Below the pieces are notes generated by a model that worked only from the letters and a program-made list of their open reading frames with translations, was not told where the DNA came from and ran no database searches. Below are positions 8,616 through 16,454 of a stretch of 64,000 nt of DNA, one piece after another; the stretch's first letter is position 1; each line of letters starts with the position of its first letter. Source of the stretch: Gammaproteobacteria bacterium UBA2965 (GTDB lineage: Bacteria > Pseudomonadota > Gammaproteobacteria > Pseudomonadales > Azotimanducaceae); assembly GCA_002348385.1 (NCBI GenBank), contig DEBD01000002.1, positions 1 to 64,000 on the forward strand, read 5' to 3'. The position numbers were made by a program, and so were the translations under genes.

Positions 8616-9217
8616 CCGCACCGGAATTTCAACCGTTACTGCATTACTGGTTCGGTGAGCTGACCCACGGCTTGGCCGATGCCGACCATCGCAAACGCTG
8701 GTTCAGCGGTGGAGCCGAGTTCGACGCCGAGCTGAGCGATAGGTTTGCTCACCTGGTGGAAGGCGCTCTGCGAGGGGATCTGGATGATTGGCACCACAGC
8801 ACCCGCGGATGCCTTGCCTACGTGCTGGTGTGCGATCAGCTCACCCGCAACATCTTTCGAGGCAAGCGTCATGCGTACGCGGGCGATGCCCGCGCTCTGG
8901 ACACGGCTTGCGATGCGGTGGCCCGGGGCGTGGACGTTGATCTGGCGCTCGACGAGCGCGCCTTCCTGTACATGCCTTTCGAACATTCCGAGAACCTGGC
9001 CGACCAAAACACATGTGTTGGCTTGTTTTCCGAGCTGAGTGAACAGATCGGCAAGATCCGGCCGGACATGGCGGAGGGGTTTTTGAACTACGCCGTCGGA
9101 CACCGCGAGATCATTCGCCGGTACGGCCGCTTCCCGCATCGCAATGCAGTGCTGGGGCGGCAATCCACAGACGACGAGCAACGCTATCTGGCCACCGCAA
9201 GCGGGTTCGGGCAATAG
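8612..9217 (+). CDS. DUF924 family protein
   Basis: 201 residues from the GTG at 8612, which overlaps the preceding stop (GTGA) and places the HYWFGE motif about ten residues in, as in the family. An ATG at 8600 is the alternative. DUF924 proteins are helical, TPR-like and of unknown function. Seen: HYWFGE, KRWF, the central DQLTRNIFRGKRHAYAGD block, FLYMPFEHSENLADQ, YAVGHREIIRRYGRFPHRN and a C-terminal acidic/hydrophobic end. All the family landmarks are present, so it looks intact. Cytosolic; coupled to the exported MBL hydrolase only by position. Confidence 0.9.
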   Translation: MTAPEFQPLLHYWFGELTHGLADADHRKRWFSGGAEFDAELSDRFAHLVEGALRGDLDDWHHSTRGCLAYVLVCDQLTRNIFRGKRHAYAGDARALDTACDAVARGVDVDLALDERAFLYMPFEHSENLADQNTCVGLFSELSEQIGKIRPDMAEGFLNYAVGHREIIRRYGRFPHRNAVLGRQSTDDEQRYLATASGFGQ

Positions 9218-9263
9218 GGTCTCCCGTTGGGCTAAACTGCGCCCTCAACTATTGGGGGTAATC

Positions 9264-9902
9264 ATGGAATTCGACATTGAAATGGCCGACCACCTGTTGG
9301 CTACCACACGGGCAGTGCGCAAACGCCTGGACTTGTCCAGGGAAGTACCTCGCGAAATCATCAATGAGTGTCTGGAACTGGCCGTACAAGCACCTACTGG
9401 CGGCAACACCCAGGGCTGGCGCTGGGTGGTGGTAGACGACGCCGACAAGCGGGCCAAGCTGGCTGAATTGTATGCCAAGGGCGCCAGCGGTTATCTGAAA
9501 GCCTCCGCCGAACAGGCGGCCGCCGATGGCAACAAGCAGAATCAGCGCGTGTTCAGCTCCGCCCAATATCTGGCAGACCATCTGGCCGAGGTGCCCGTGC
9601 ACGTGATCCCGTGTCTCGCGGGTCGTCCACCGGAAAACACGCCAACCTCCATGTACTCCGGATTGTTCGGTTCCATCTACCCCGCCATCTGGAGCTTTCA
9701 GCTCGCACTACGCGCGCGCGGTCTGGGGTCGACCCTGACATCGTTGCATCTGGCATTCGAAAAGCAGGCCGCCCAGGTACTGGGGCTGCCCGACGATATC
9801 CTGCAGGTGGCGCTGCTGCCGGTGGCCTATACCCTGGGTACCGACTTCAAGCGCGCCCAGCGCCCACCGGTATCAGAGATCACTCACTGGAACACCTGGT
9901 AG
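9264..9902 (+). CDS. Nitroreductase family protein
   Basis: 212 residues from ATG 9264, which has GGGGGT 5-6 bases upstream; the frame is open farther upstream but overlaps DUF924. FMN-dependent NAD(P)H oxidoreductase of the nitroreductase fold, usually a cytosolic homodimer. Seen: the N-terminal ATTRAVRKRLD (Arg contacts to FMN phosphate), APTGGNTQGWRWVVV (the A-P-S/T-xx-N-x-Q-P/G-W motif), the middle QNQRVFSSAQYLADHL, IWSFQLALRARGLGSTLTSLHL, and the C-terminal LGLPDDILQVALLPVAYTLG. The natural substrate is unknown. Single gene with its own ribosome site. Confidence 0.9.
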   Translation: MEFDIEMADHLLATTRAVRKRLDLSREVPREIINECLELAVQAPTGGNTQGWRWVVVDDADKRAKLAELYAKGASGYLKASAEQAAADGNKQNQRVFSSAQYLADHLAEVPVHVIPCLAGRPPENTPTSMYSGLFGSIYPAIWSFQLALRARGLGSTLTSLHLAFEKQAAQVLGLPDDILQVALLPVAYTLGTDFKRAQRPPVSEITHWNTW

Positions 9903-9927
9903 CCCACCGCCCCAGGCACGCCGGGCG

Positions 9928-10278
9928 TTAGTAGTCGGCGTATTCCGAACCGGTACCGATCTTGAAGTCCACGGTACTCTGCAGAGCACGCTCGGACTGT
10001 GTCTCTCCGTCGTGCACAGCGGGTTTGAACACCCAACTGGTCACGGCCCGCAGCGCGGCAGCGTCGAAAGTGCCGGGGGGACTCGCCGCCACCACTTCCG
10101 CATTGATCACCCGTCCCTTGCGGGTTACGTCATAGCGGACCACCACGAACCCCTCCACGCCCGCCGCGCGGGCCTCGCTGGGGTATTCCGGGTGGCTACC
10201 CGACACCAGCTCCATCGGCCGGTTGTAGCCCCCCATGCAACCGGCCAGCATCAGCGCACCTGTGAGCAGCCACCTCAT
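9928..10278 (-). CDS. TonB C-terminal-like lipoprotein
   Basis: 116 residues from the ATG at 10278 (GGGGG 5-9 bases upstream); the ATG at 10302 would put eight residues before the signal peptide. The lipoprotein signal is MRWLLTGALMLAGC, with Cys14 the lipidation site. The mature part is a TonB C-terminal domain: PEYPSEARAAGVEGFVVVRYDVTRKGRV, then AVVAAS-like turn, FDAAALRAVTSWVFKPA, and a last strand. It has no N-terminal TonB transmembrane anchor or proline spacer, so it cannot couple to ExbBD in the usual way; stand-alone TonB-like lipoproteins of this kind have no known role. It sits alone on the minus strand, downstream of the amino-sugar genes. Confidence 0.8.
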   Translation of the reverse strand: MRWLLTGALMLAGCMGGYNRPMELVSGSHPEYPSEARAAGVEGFVVVRYDVTRKGRVINAEVVAASPPGTFDAAALRAVTSWVFKPAVHDGETQSERALQSTVDFKIGTGSEYADY

Positions 10279-10340
10279 CTCGGCCCCCTGTTTCAGATTC
10301 ATGCCCCCTGCGGGAGCAGCTGTGATGCACGCATACTAAC

Positions 10341-11363
10341 CTACCGCAGCGCGGCATCCGCCATCTGCCCCATGCGGTCCTCCAGCGATGCCATTTCGGT
10401 CGCCAGCGCGAGTTGCTCCAGCGAGCGCTGCAGATTTTCGCCACGCCGGGATACCCGGAAATAGACGTCTCCAGCCAGATGATCGGTGAGGAACCGAACA
10501 CCCAGCATCACCGCCACATAGCGAGGCGCGAGCACCAGGCTGGCCGCATCCACGGACAAGCTGCTGCCCGCGACGAACCCCTGCGCCATGGCTTCGAACA
10601 GCGCCGGCGAGAAGCGCCCGCGGGCATTCGCGCCCGAGCGCACGAGATCTCCGAAATCCCAGGCCCAATGACCGTACATCACGGTGTCCAGGTCCAGCAC
10701 GCAACACGCCTCATCGCCGCGAAACACCAGATTGTTCACCTTGCAGTCACCGTGGATGTATCCGGTGGCCACCTGCAGTTCTTTGGCCAACCAGCGATGG
10801 GGGTAGATCTGCTGCAGCGCCTGGGACACCTCGGGGTCGGTGGACCCGGCACGCTCTAACAAACGATCCAGCGCCTGGAGATAGTCTGGCAGGCGCATGA
10901 ACCCAGGGATCACCTCGGCTAGCCGCTCTCCGGGCAGGTCCGCCATAGCGCTCTGGAAGCGCGCAAAGATGGCGGCCGCTGAGCGCGCGCGCGCTTCGCT
11001 CAATGCTTCGGTGGCGATCTCACCAGACACGTGGGCCCAAAGCCGCCACACACTGTCGCCGGGATCCATGACGTAGTCCCGTGCGTCCCGGGTAGCCCGC
11101 AGCTCAGGCACCAGGCTAGGCGCTCGCGCCGCCAGATGACGCACGGTACGGCTTACGTTGTCCATCAATGTCGCGGGATCCGCGAACACATCCCGGTTGA
11201 TGCGCTGAAGCACCCAACGCGGTGGTTTGTCCGGGCCTTGAGTATCCGCTCCTTCATACACAGCAAAGGTGTCGTTGATTAGCCCCGCTCCCAACGGCGC
11301 CAGCCGCCCCGCAATCGACCATCCCTCGGACAGGGCGCTGTGCGCTACCGGCAGCACGCTCAC
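10341..11363 (-). CDS. Phosphotransferase, N-acetylhexosamine-kinase-like
   Basis: 340 residues from the GTG at 11363, which overlaps the hexosaminidase stop (GTGA) and has GGAG about 7 bases upstream; a GTG at 11387 is the longer option. Aminoglycoside-phosphotransferase fold kinase. Seen: LGAGLINDTFAV (nucleotide loop), WVLQRINRDVFADPATLMDN, the catalytic loop YIHGDCKVNNLVF, and the metal-binding CCVLDLDTVMYGHWAWDFGD. The LQRIN-x-x-VF wording is what I recall from N-acetylhexosamine 1-kinase (NahK) relatives. Coupled to a GH20 hexosaminidase, it most likely phosphorylates the released N-acetylhexosamine. The position of phosphorylation is not readable. Confidence 0.8.
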   Translation of the reverse strand: MSVLPVAHSALSEGWSIAGRLAPLGAGLINDTFAVYEGADTQGPDKPPRWVLQRINRDVFADPATLMDNVSRTVRHLAARAPSLVPELRATRDARDYVMDPGDSVWRLWAHVSGEIATEALSEARARSAAAIFARFQSAMADLPGERLAEVIPGFMRLPDYLQALDRLLERAGSTDPEVSQALQQIYPHRWLAKELQVATGYIHGDCKVNNLVFRGDEACCVLDLDTVMYGHWAWDFGDLVRSGANARGRFSPALFEAMAQGFVAGSSLSVDAASLVLAPRYVAVMLGVRFLTDHLAGDVYFRVSRRGENLQRSLEQLALATEMASLEDRMGQMADAALR

Positions 11364-13369
11364 CCGGGTGGCTCCAACCAGCGGCACAACATGGGGATGA
11401 GCGCCAACATGTACTCGCCCTGGGGCTCGTTCAGGCGCCGTAGACGGGTGAGCGTCTCGGCACGGTCCGCGCCGTCTAGATGCGCAGCCAGGCAGAGCAC
11501 GACCTCACCCAGTTGACGCTGGCAGCCCACGATCGCCGGCGGGCAGCCATCGAGCGCCGCAAGCTCGCGCCAGCCGTCGATCAGCGCTCGCAGCTGCCCT
11601 AGGGCCGATTCGTCACCTTGATCCACCAAGCGGCAAATCGCTTCCACCTCACGCACCAAAAAACTCTCCGGAGGCAGCCCATCCACGATGGCGTTCAGGG
11701 GCGTGTTGGCGTCGTAGGGTCGAGCCATGGGCATTTCGCGGCCGGATAAGCGCGCCCGCATTGCATCCTCCCCCAACAAGCGCGCATACCATTTGACCGG
11801 TTCTAACAAATCTACGAACGCAAGCCACTGATCGGCAACCGGTACGTCCGCCATGTGCGAGCGCACCGATGCGGCGATATCTATACCCGCCGCCTCCGGC
11901 AGCCTTACCAGCCACCGGTCCATCCGCTCATAAAAATCAGCCGTGTCGCTCTGCTCCGGGGGGGACCACAAACGTTCGGCCACGGCAGGCAAGCGGGTCC
12001 ACAAGCGCACGTCTAGCAGCGATTGGGTCACCAGCTCGCTCCACAGGCATGCCTCGCCGCCCAGCACCTCCCCGCCGAGCGTGCCCTGGGCCTGTGCCTC
12101 GCGCCAATGCTGGGTCCACCGCATGCCTTGTGCCACGTGAGACAGACGGGCATCTTCCAGCAGGGCGTCTTCGGCTGCTTCCAGTTCCTGCAGTGACGCT
12201 TCCGGATCAAATCCGTAATGCACGTCCGCCGGATAGAACAGGTCGAGATAATAGTTGGCGGAAAGCACCACCTGACGTCCGTTCGCCAGCGCCAGGTCCC
12301 GCTGTCGCGCGCCGCGCCAGCACTGCACAACGAACTGTTCGGCCAGATCCGGGTGCAAGGCTTCGTCCCACCCCAGCGGTATGCGGCCCAGGTCCCGCAT
12401 CATGTTGCCGACCCGGTTCATGAACCGTGCCTGCAAGGCAGCCAGATCGGGAACTCCCTGCTCTTCCAGGTAACCGGCTACCGCCTCGCTGTCGCGCCAC
12501 GCAGCCGGACTTACCTCGTCTCCACCGATGTGCAGGTAGGCATCGGGAAATATCTCGGCAACTTCGCCCAGCAGCTGGCCGACGGCCGAATAGACGGCTT
12601 CACGGGTGGGATCCAGACAGGCGGGATGCACTCCGAAGCGGGCGCTGGGATCAACGGCCTGAGTGCCCAGGTGAGGATGCGCGGCCACCAGGGCGGTGAC
12701 GTGCCCCGGCATGTCTACCTCCGGCACCAGCCGAATGCCGCGCTCGGCGGCATAGGTGACAAGGTCCGCGAGATCCTGAGCCGAATACTGCTGCTCGTCC
12801 GGCATGGGCAGCGACGCGCTGGGAAATCGGAAGGCCTGGTCGTCCGTGAGGTGCAGGTGCAGCACGTTGAGCTTGCAGTAGGCCATGCCGTCGATGGTGC
12901 GGCGCAGCGCATCCACGTCCATGAAATGTCGGGCTACGTCCAGCAGCAGACCGCGCCACGGATAGCGTGGCCCGTCGTCCACGCGGCACAGCGGCAGGAC
13001 GCCATCGTCTCCGGCCAGTTGGGTCAGCGTGGTGAAGGCATGCAGCACCCCCCACTCGCTGGGCGCTTCAATATCCACACCCTGGGAATGAACGTTAAGG
13101 CGGTAGTTTTCCACCACTCCCAGGCTCGGGTCACGCTGTGCGAGCGCGGCGCAGTGGACGCGAATGGGGAGTGATGGGGACGCGCCTCCTGAAGCTGCTG
13201 GCAGCGTGCCGGCAAAGCGCGCGGCCGCGGCTTCCATACGGGCGCTGCGAGCCGCGGAATAGCTCACCGCCAGCGGCGCGCAGGCCACCTCAAGCCCCCC
13301 CCCGCCGCGGATCAGCTGCCGCGGGTAGGGGATCAACGCCGGTGAACCTTGAGTGCGATCAGACCCCAT
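11360..13369 (-). CDS. Beta-N-acetylhexosaminidase (GH20)
   Basis: 669 residues. Retaining GH20 enzyme that removes terminal GlcNAc/GalNAc by substrate-assisted catalysis. Seen: the GH20b N-terminal domain (YRLNVHSQGVDIEAPSEWGVLHAFTTL), then the barrel with YPWRGLLLDVARHFMDVDALRR, LHLHLTDDQAFRF, VPEVDMPGHVTALVAAHP, and the catalytic pair Asp284-Glu285 in LHIGGDEVSP. A late WSELVTQ contributes to the sugar site. No signal peptide is visible, so the enzyme appears cytosolic and would need imported oligosaccharides. The start ATG shares the bases CATG with an ATG on the opposite strand. First in an operon with the kinase-like gene. Confidence 0.93.
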   Translation of the reverse strand: MGSDRTQGSPALIPYPRQLIRGGGGLEVACAPLAVSYSAARSARMEAAAARFAGTLPAASGGASPSLPIRVHCAALAQRDPSLGVVENYRLNVHSQGVDIEAPSEWGVLHAFTTLTQLAGDDGVLPLCRVDDGPRYPWRGLLLDVARHFMDVDALRRTIDGMAYCKLNVLHLHLTDDQAFRFPSASLPMPDEQQYSAQDLADLVTYAAERGIRLVPEVDMPGHVTALVAAHPHLGTQAVDPSARFGVHPACLDPTREAVYSAVGQLLGEVAEIFPDAYLHIGGDEVSPAAWRDSEAVAGYLEEQGVPDLAALQARFMNRVGNMMRDLGRIPLGWDEALHPDLAEQFVVQCWRGARQRDLALANGRQVVLSANYYLDLFYPADVHYGFDPEASLQELEAAEDALLEDARLSHVAQGMRWTQHWREAQAQGTLGGEVLGGEACLWSELVTQSLLDVRLWTRLPAVAERLWSPPEQSDTADFYERMDRWLVRLPEAAGIDIAASVRSHMADVPVADQWLAFVDLLEPVKWYARLLGEDAMRARLSGREMPMARPYDANTPLNAIVDGLPPESFLVREVEAICRLVDQGDESALGQLRALIDGWRELAALDGCPPAIVGCQRQLGEVVLCLAAHLDGADRAETLTRLRRLNEPQGEYMLALIPMLCRWLEPPG

Positions 13370-13409
13370 GACACCATGCTCGCTGGATTACCAGGGCGTG
13401 GCAACATCA

Positions 13410-14012
13410 ATGGAGATCAAAGAGCGCATGCGCGCCGTGCTGGAAGCCGAAGCCCAGGCAATCGCCGGCATCCAGGTCGACGACAGCTTCGAGCAGGCGG
13501 TGCGCATGCTGCTGGACTGCCCGGGAAAAGTGGTTACCACCGGTATCGGCAAGGCCGGGCACGTGGCACGCAGGTTCGCCGCCACCCTCTGCTCCGGCGC
13601 CACGCCCGCCGATTTCATCCATCCCGCCGAAGCCGCCCACGGCGACCTGGGTCTGGTAGGCGATAGCGACATCATCATCGCCTTCTCCACCAGCGGCAAA
13701 AGCCGCGAAGTGCTGGAGGTGCTGGAGTTGGCCCGGCACCTGAACGTTGGCGGCGTGATCGGCATTACCTCGCACCCCGACTCGGCGCTGCGTACCCTGT
13801 CGGATCTGGTGCTGAACATGGGCGTCATCGAGGAACCATGCCCCATCGGCATGACGCCCAGCGCAAGCTCAGCGGTGATGAGCGCCATCAGCGACGCCAT
13901 CGCGCTGGCACTGATGGAGGCCAAGGAGATCACCCGGGAGCAATTCGGTCTGCGCCATCACGGCGGCTACCTGGGGCGCTCCGCGCGGGTCGACAATCTG
14001 CCTCCGGAGTAG
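13410..14012 (+). CDS. SIS-domain sugar-phosphate isomerase (KdsD-like, no CBS domains)
   Basis: 200 residues from ATG 13410; earlier starts at 13368 and 13353 would overlap the divergent hexosaminidase. SIS fold: VVTTGIGKAGHVARRFAATLCSGATPADFIHPAEAAHGDLG, then IIAFSTSGKSREVLEVL with the Ser/Thr phosphate loop, and MTPSASSAVMSAISDAIALALM. The wording is that of D-arabinose 5-phosphate isomerase KdsD/GutQ, but those have about 120 extra residues with two CBS domains and this protein ends after LRHHGGYLGR. CBS-less relatives are also found with sugar-use genes. The divergent hexosaminidase/kinase neighbours suggest an amino-sugar or sugar-phosphate role; KDO synthesis is an alternative. Confidence 0.85.
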   Translation: MEIKERMRAVLEAEAQAIAGIQVDDSFEQAVRMLLDCPGKVVTTGIGKAGHVARRFAATLCSGATPADFIHPAEAAHGDLGLVGDSDIIIAFSTSGKSREVLEVLELARHLNVGGVIGITSHPDSALRTLSDLVLNMGVIEEPCPIGMTPSASSAVMSAISDAIALALMEAKEITREQFGLRHHGGYLGRSARVDNLPPE

Positions 14013-14014
14013 CG

Positions 14015-14404
14015 CTACTCTGGAGTAAAGGCGTAGTAGCGCTGTGTTTCGCGGGATTGGAACCCCATATTGGTGAAGAAATCCGGCGCATGCGCGCCGC
14101 CCACCACCAACTCCCGGCCGCCCTTGGATTCCGCCAGGCCGATGGCATGGCCAAGCAGCCAGCGGCCCGTTCCCCGGCGCCGATACGCCGCGTCCACCAC
14201 CAGCGCCAGCAAGCAAAACGACGACGCACTGAGCGCTCGCAGAACGTAGGCACCGATCACCTGACCGTTGAGCTTCGCCACCCTCATCTGATCCTGCTCG
14301 GTCAATGCGCCGGCGTCGAATCCCGCCTCTTCCAGCAGGTCCCAGGGAATCTCGTCGCTATACGGGCGGTACATGCGCACTTCCCACAGGCGCAGTTGTG
14401 TCAT
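14015..14404 (-). CDS. GNAT family N-acetyltransferase
   Basis: 129 residues, a compact GNAT fold. The acetyl-CoA motif A is clear: LALVVDAAYRRRGTGRWLLGHAIGLAE (given as consecutive short pieces LALVVDAAYRR and RGTGRWLLGHA), with the R-x-x-G-x-G loop. The C-terminus has FFTNMGFQSRETQRYY, the usual Y/F-x-x-x-GF end. The N-terminal 40 residues are acidic and short. The substrate is unknown. It lies tail-to-tail with the SIS gene (2 bases apart) and follows the small unknown gene on the same strand by 10 bases, so it may be third in that transcript. Confidence 0.85.
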   Translation of the reverse strand: MTQLRLWEVRMYRPYSDEIPWDLLEEAGFDAGALTEQDQMRVAKLNGQVIGAYVLRALSASSFCLLALVVDAAYRRRGTGRWLLGHAIGLAESKGGRELVVGGAHAPDFFTNMGFQSRETQRYYAFTPE

Positions 14405-14414
14405 TGGCCAGCCC

Positions 14415-14834
14415 TCAACGCCACAACTTCCACCACGGCTTTGAGCGCCGAGGCTTACCGTACAGACGCTCCGTCAGCAGCGGCGCCAACTGGTCGTAGT
14501 GGTCCCAATCGTCTCTCACCTCGTAGAGGTCATCACCAAATACCGCGCGGAAGTCATCGAGAAAACTCGCATAGTAGCGCTCACAGAAATCGCGCCCCTG
14601 CTCGTTGAACCAACGCGCGTCCAGCGCGCCCGCGCACCCCGAGATCAGCAGCTCCGCGCCGGTAATCTCACGATAACGAACCCGCAGTACGGCTGTTTGC
14701 GCCGATTCATCGAGTTCCGCGCCCGTGAGGCCAACGTTGACGCACCAAGCCAGATACATGCCCAGGGGGACAGCGGCTTTGTCCATGGATCCACCAGCGG
14801 CGGCCAGGTGGCTTTGCACATCGTCGTAACGCAT
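14415..14834 (-). CDS. Uncharacterised protein, DUF7832-like
   Basis: 139 residues; starts directly after the TAG of the upstream PLP-enzyme fragment. The N-terminus MRYDDVQSH, followed about 20 residues later by PLGMYLAWCVNVGL, resembles a family of small uncharacterised bacterial proteins that begin K-Y-D-D-A-S-W-H and carry H-I-G-M-F-L-A-W (DUF7832 as I recall; not checked). The middle has FNEQGRDFCERYYASFLDDF, the equivalent of the acidic helix in that family. It has no signal peptide, and the C-terminus is basic with Trp (RRSKPWWKLWR). Function unknown. Confidence 0.65.
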   Translation of the reverse strand: MRYDDVQSHLAAAGGSMDKAAVPLGMYLAWCVNVGLTGAELDESAQTAVLRVRYREITGAELLISGCAGALDARWFNEQGRDFCERYYASFLDDFRAVFGDDLYEVRDDWDHYDQLAPLLTERLYGKPRRSKPWWKLWR

Positions 14835-15275
14835 CTAAGCGGTTCGCGCGTCCAGCGCGCTGATCAGATCGTCCGACAGATCGGCCTGGGATTCGATGCC
14901 CTGCTCGCGGAACATCTGCCCGTACGACCGGGACGTGCCGCCGGACATATCGTCGCAAGCCACAACGTGGTCACCCTGGCCCGTTAGGTGCCCGCTCACG
15001 GTAGCACCCAGGCAATCGGAATCGAAAGCGAAGCCGAAGCGGGCGCTTTCCAGATTGGCTACGCAAGCCTCGAATGCGCAACGCGTCGGATTCCCGGTGC
15101 GCGAATACGCCCATACGATGTGCTCACCGGGAGCCGCTTGCGCGAACGTGGACGTAAGGAACAAGGGCGTCACCACCGCACCGGTCATTGGCACCGGCTC
15201 TTTTCCGGCTTGGATTGCCCGTGTTTCGAAGCCAAAATCGTCCTTTGCCCAGGTCACAGATTTCTCGTCAGCCAT
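14835..15275 (-). pseudogene. Truncated Cys/Met-metabolism PLP enzyme (cystathionine gamma-synthase-like)
   Basis: 146 residues that match only the N-terminal third of the cystathionine gamma-synthase/lyase family (normally about 380-400). Seen: FETRAIQAGKEPVPMTGAVVTPLFLTST in pieces, YSRTGNPTRCAFEACVANLE, then GDHVVACDDMSGGTSRSY. The PLP-phosphate region normally reads F-A-S-G-x-A-A but is FDSDCLGATV here. The frame stops where the segment V-W-x-E-x-P-S-N-P should begin, and the catalytic PLP-binding lysine domain is absent. It cannot be a functional PLP transferase as it stands. Its ATG is intact and the frame is open, so a short protein may be made. Confidence 0.7.
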
Positions 15276-15313
15276 TTCGATTGGAACACAACTTTACTAA
15301 ATAAACCCAGGGC

Positions 15314-15338
15314 AAAAACGTTCGCCCGCCTGCGGGCG
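15314..15338 (-). terminator. Rho-independent terminator after the UGSC unit
   Basis: On the minus strand, 7-base-pair GC-rich hairpin CGCCCGC-AG-GCGGGCG (15338-15323; the tight loop would open to four bases) followed after AACG by five Ts (15318-15314). It lies 30 bases past the stop of the 360-residue gene, so it closes the minus-strand unit and separates it from the truncated PLP gene. Confidence 0.75.
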
Positions 15339-15368
15339 CTTGCTGAGGATTAGCCGGGTTGCCCGCCC

Positions 15369-16451
15369 TCACGCCGGCGCCGAATCACTCCCCGGGATCT
15401 CGCAGAACTGGTCCACCTCCAGCGCCACGCTGACGGCCGGGTTGTTGTGCTCGCCCGCGCACCAGGTAGGCATCACCATGGAGTACAAGCCGTTTCCGCC
15501 CGCCGTGAGCAGCAGGATCTGCTCGGGATCGTAGAAGCAGGGAAACCAATCATCGCCCTTGCTCCAACTCATGAACGATCGACCGTAGGTTTCGATGTCC
15601 GCGCGGGAGTGACGGCAAAGCTCGCAGAGCTTCTCCACCACGGCCTGGCGGTCCATTCCCGCATCCGCGAACACCTGGGCATGATCCGGATTCAAAACCA
15701 CCACGCCGGCGCCATTGCGGATCAGGGCATTGTTGGTGGCAAGATTGGTAAGCCCAATGGCCAGCACTTCCAGCAGCCGCAGATGGTCTTCAGGATCGTC
15801 CGCATCGATGGCGTGCAACACCGAGTGGGGCGCCTCCGCGCCCACAACTGTCACCACGCTGTCTTCCAGCGCAAACCCCCGCGCCGTGTGCAACGGCGCA
15901 AAGGGACTATGCTCCTCGTCCTCTGCCAGGCAGTAGGTGAACTTGCCGGGGTGTCCCAGCAACGCCATGTCGGAAACACCGGGGCGGGCGCCACCGATGT
16001 TGATCATGGCCAGGCGCAGCGCCCGGCCGATGGCAGCGTTGGCCCGATGCCCCGGACCCAGAGCGCCGAAGCCTCCCGCGATGGGCCCGCAGTCCTGCCG
16101 GGCCGGGCCGTTGACGATGATCAATGGGGCCGTGCAGTGAGTGGTGCCCTGCATCTCGGCGAGGTCGAATGCGGGGTGCAGCACCGCCTTCACGGCGCCC
16201 ATCACCACCGGCATGTAATCCGGGAGACACCCGGCCATCACCGCCGACACCGCCACTTTTTCCACCGTGGCCACGCCCTGAGCCGGCCCCATGGCGCCCA
16301 GCACCAGGTCGGCATCCATACCGGACGCCAAAACCATGCGCTGCACCCGCTCATCGGTGGGGATGACCACGGGCAGGCCGTCGGTGCACTCGAACTCGTG
16401 GAGCAACTCCAGCGCCGCGGCTTCGTCGGGTGCGCGCAGCAGTTTGCTCAC
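15369..16451 (-). CDS. Uncharacterised cysteine-rich partner of the UGSC selenoprotein
   Basis: 360 residues; GTG start 3 bases after the selenoprotein stop, so translationally coupled. I recognise it as a widespread uncharacterised family with the N-terminal signature ECTDGLPVVIPTDERV and the blocks ATVEKVAVSAVMAGCLPDYMP, IIVNGPARQDCGPI, GPGHRANAAIGRALRL, HPGKFTYCLAEDEEHSPF. About ten cysteines are spread through it (for example ECTDG, MAGCL, TTHCTAP, a CELCRH pair and a late TWCAG). No signal peptide or membrane segment is seen. The many cysteines and the coupling to a redox-type selenoprotein suggest the two act together, perhaps as subunits or sequential enzymes; the reaction is unknown. 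A terminator follows. Confidence 0.85.
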   Translation of the reverse strand: MSKLLRAPDEAAALELLHEFECTDGLPVVIPTDERVQRMVLASGMDADLVLGAMGPAQGVATVEKVAVSAVMAGCLPDYMPVVMGAVKAVLHPAFDLAEMQGTTHCTAPLIIVNGPARQDCGPIAGGFGALGPGHRANAAIGRALRLAMINIGGARPGVSDMALLGHPGKFTYCLAEDEEHSPFAPLHTARGFALEDSVVTVVGAEAPHSVLHAIDADDPEDHLRLLEVLAIGLTNLATNNALIRNGAGVVVLNPDHAQVFADAGMDRQAVVEKLCELCRHSRADIETYGRSFMSWSKGDDWFPCFYDPEQILLLTAGGNGLYSMVMPTWCAGEHNNPAVSVALEVDQFCEIPGSDSAPA

Positions 16452-16454
16452 GGC

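Noticed and set aside
12218..13174. 318-codon plus-strand frame under the hexosaminidase
   Set aside because: Antisense shadow; the minus frame contains every GH20 motif.
15369..16451. A second Sec codon in the 360-residue partner
   Set aside because: The frame has no in-frame TGA; its cysteines are encoded as ordinary Cys.
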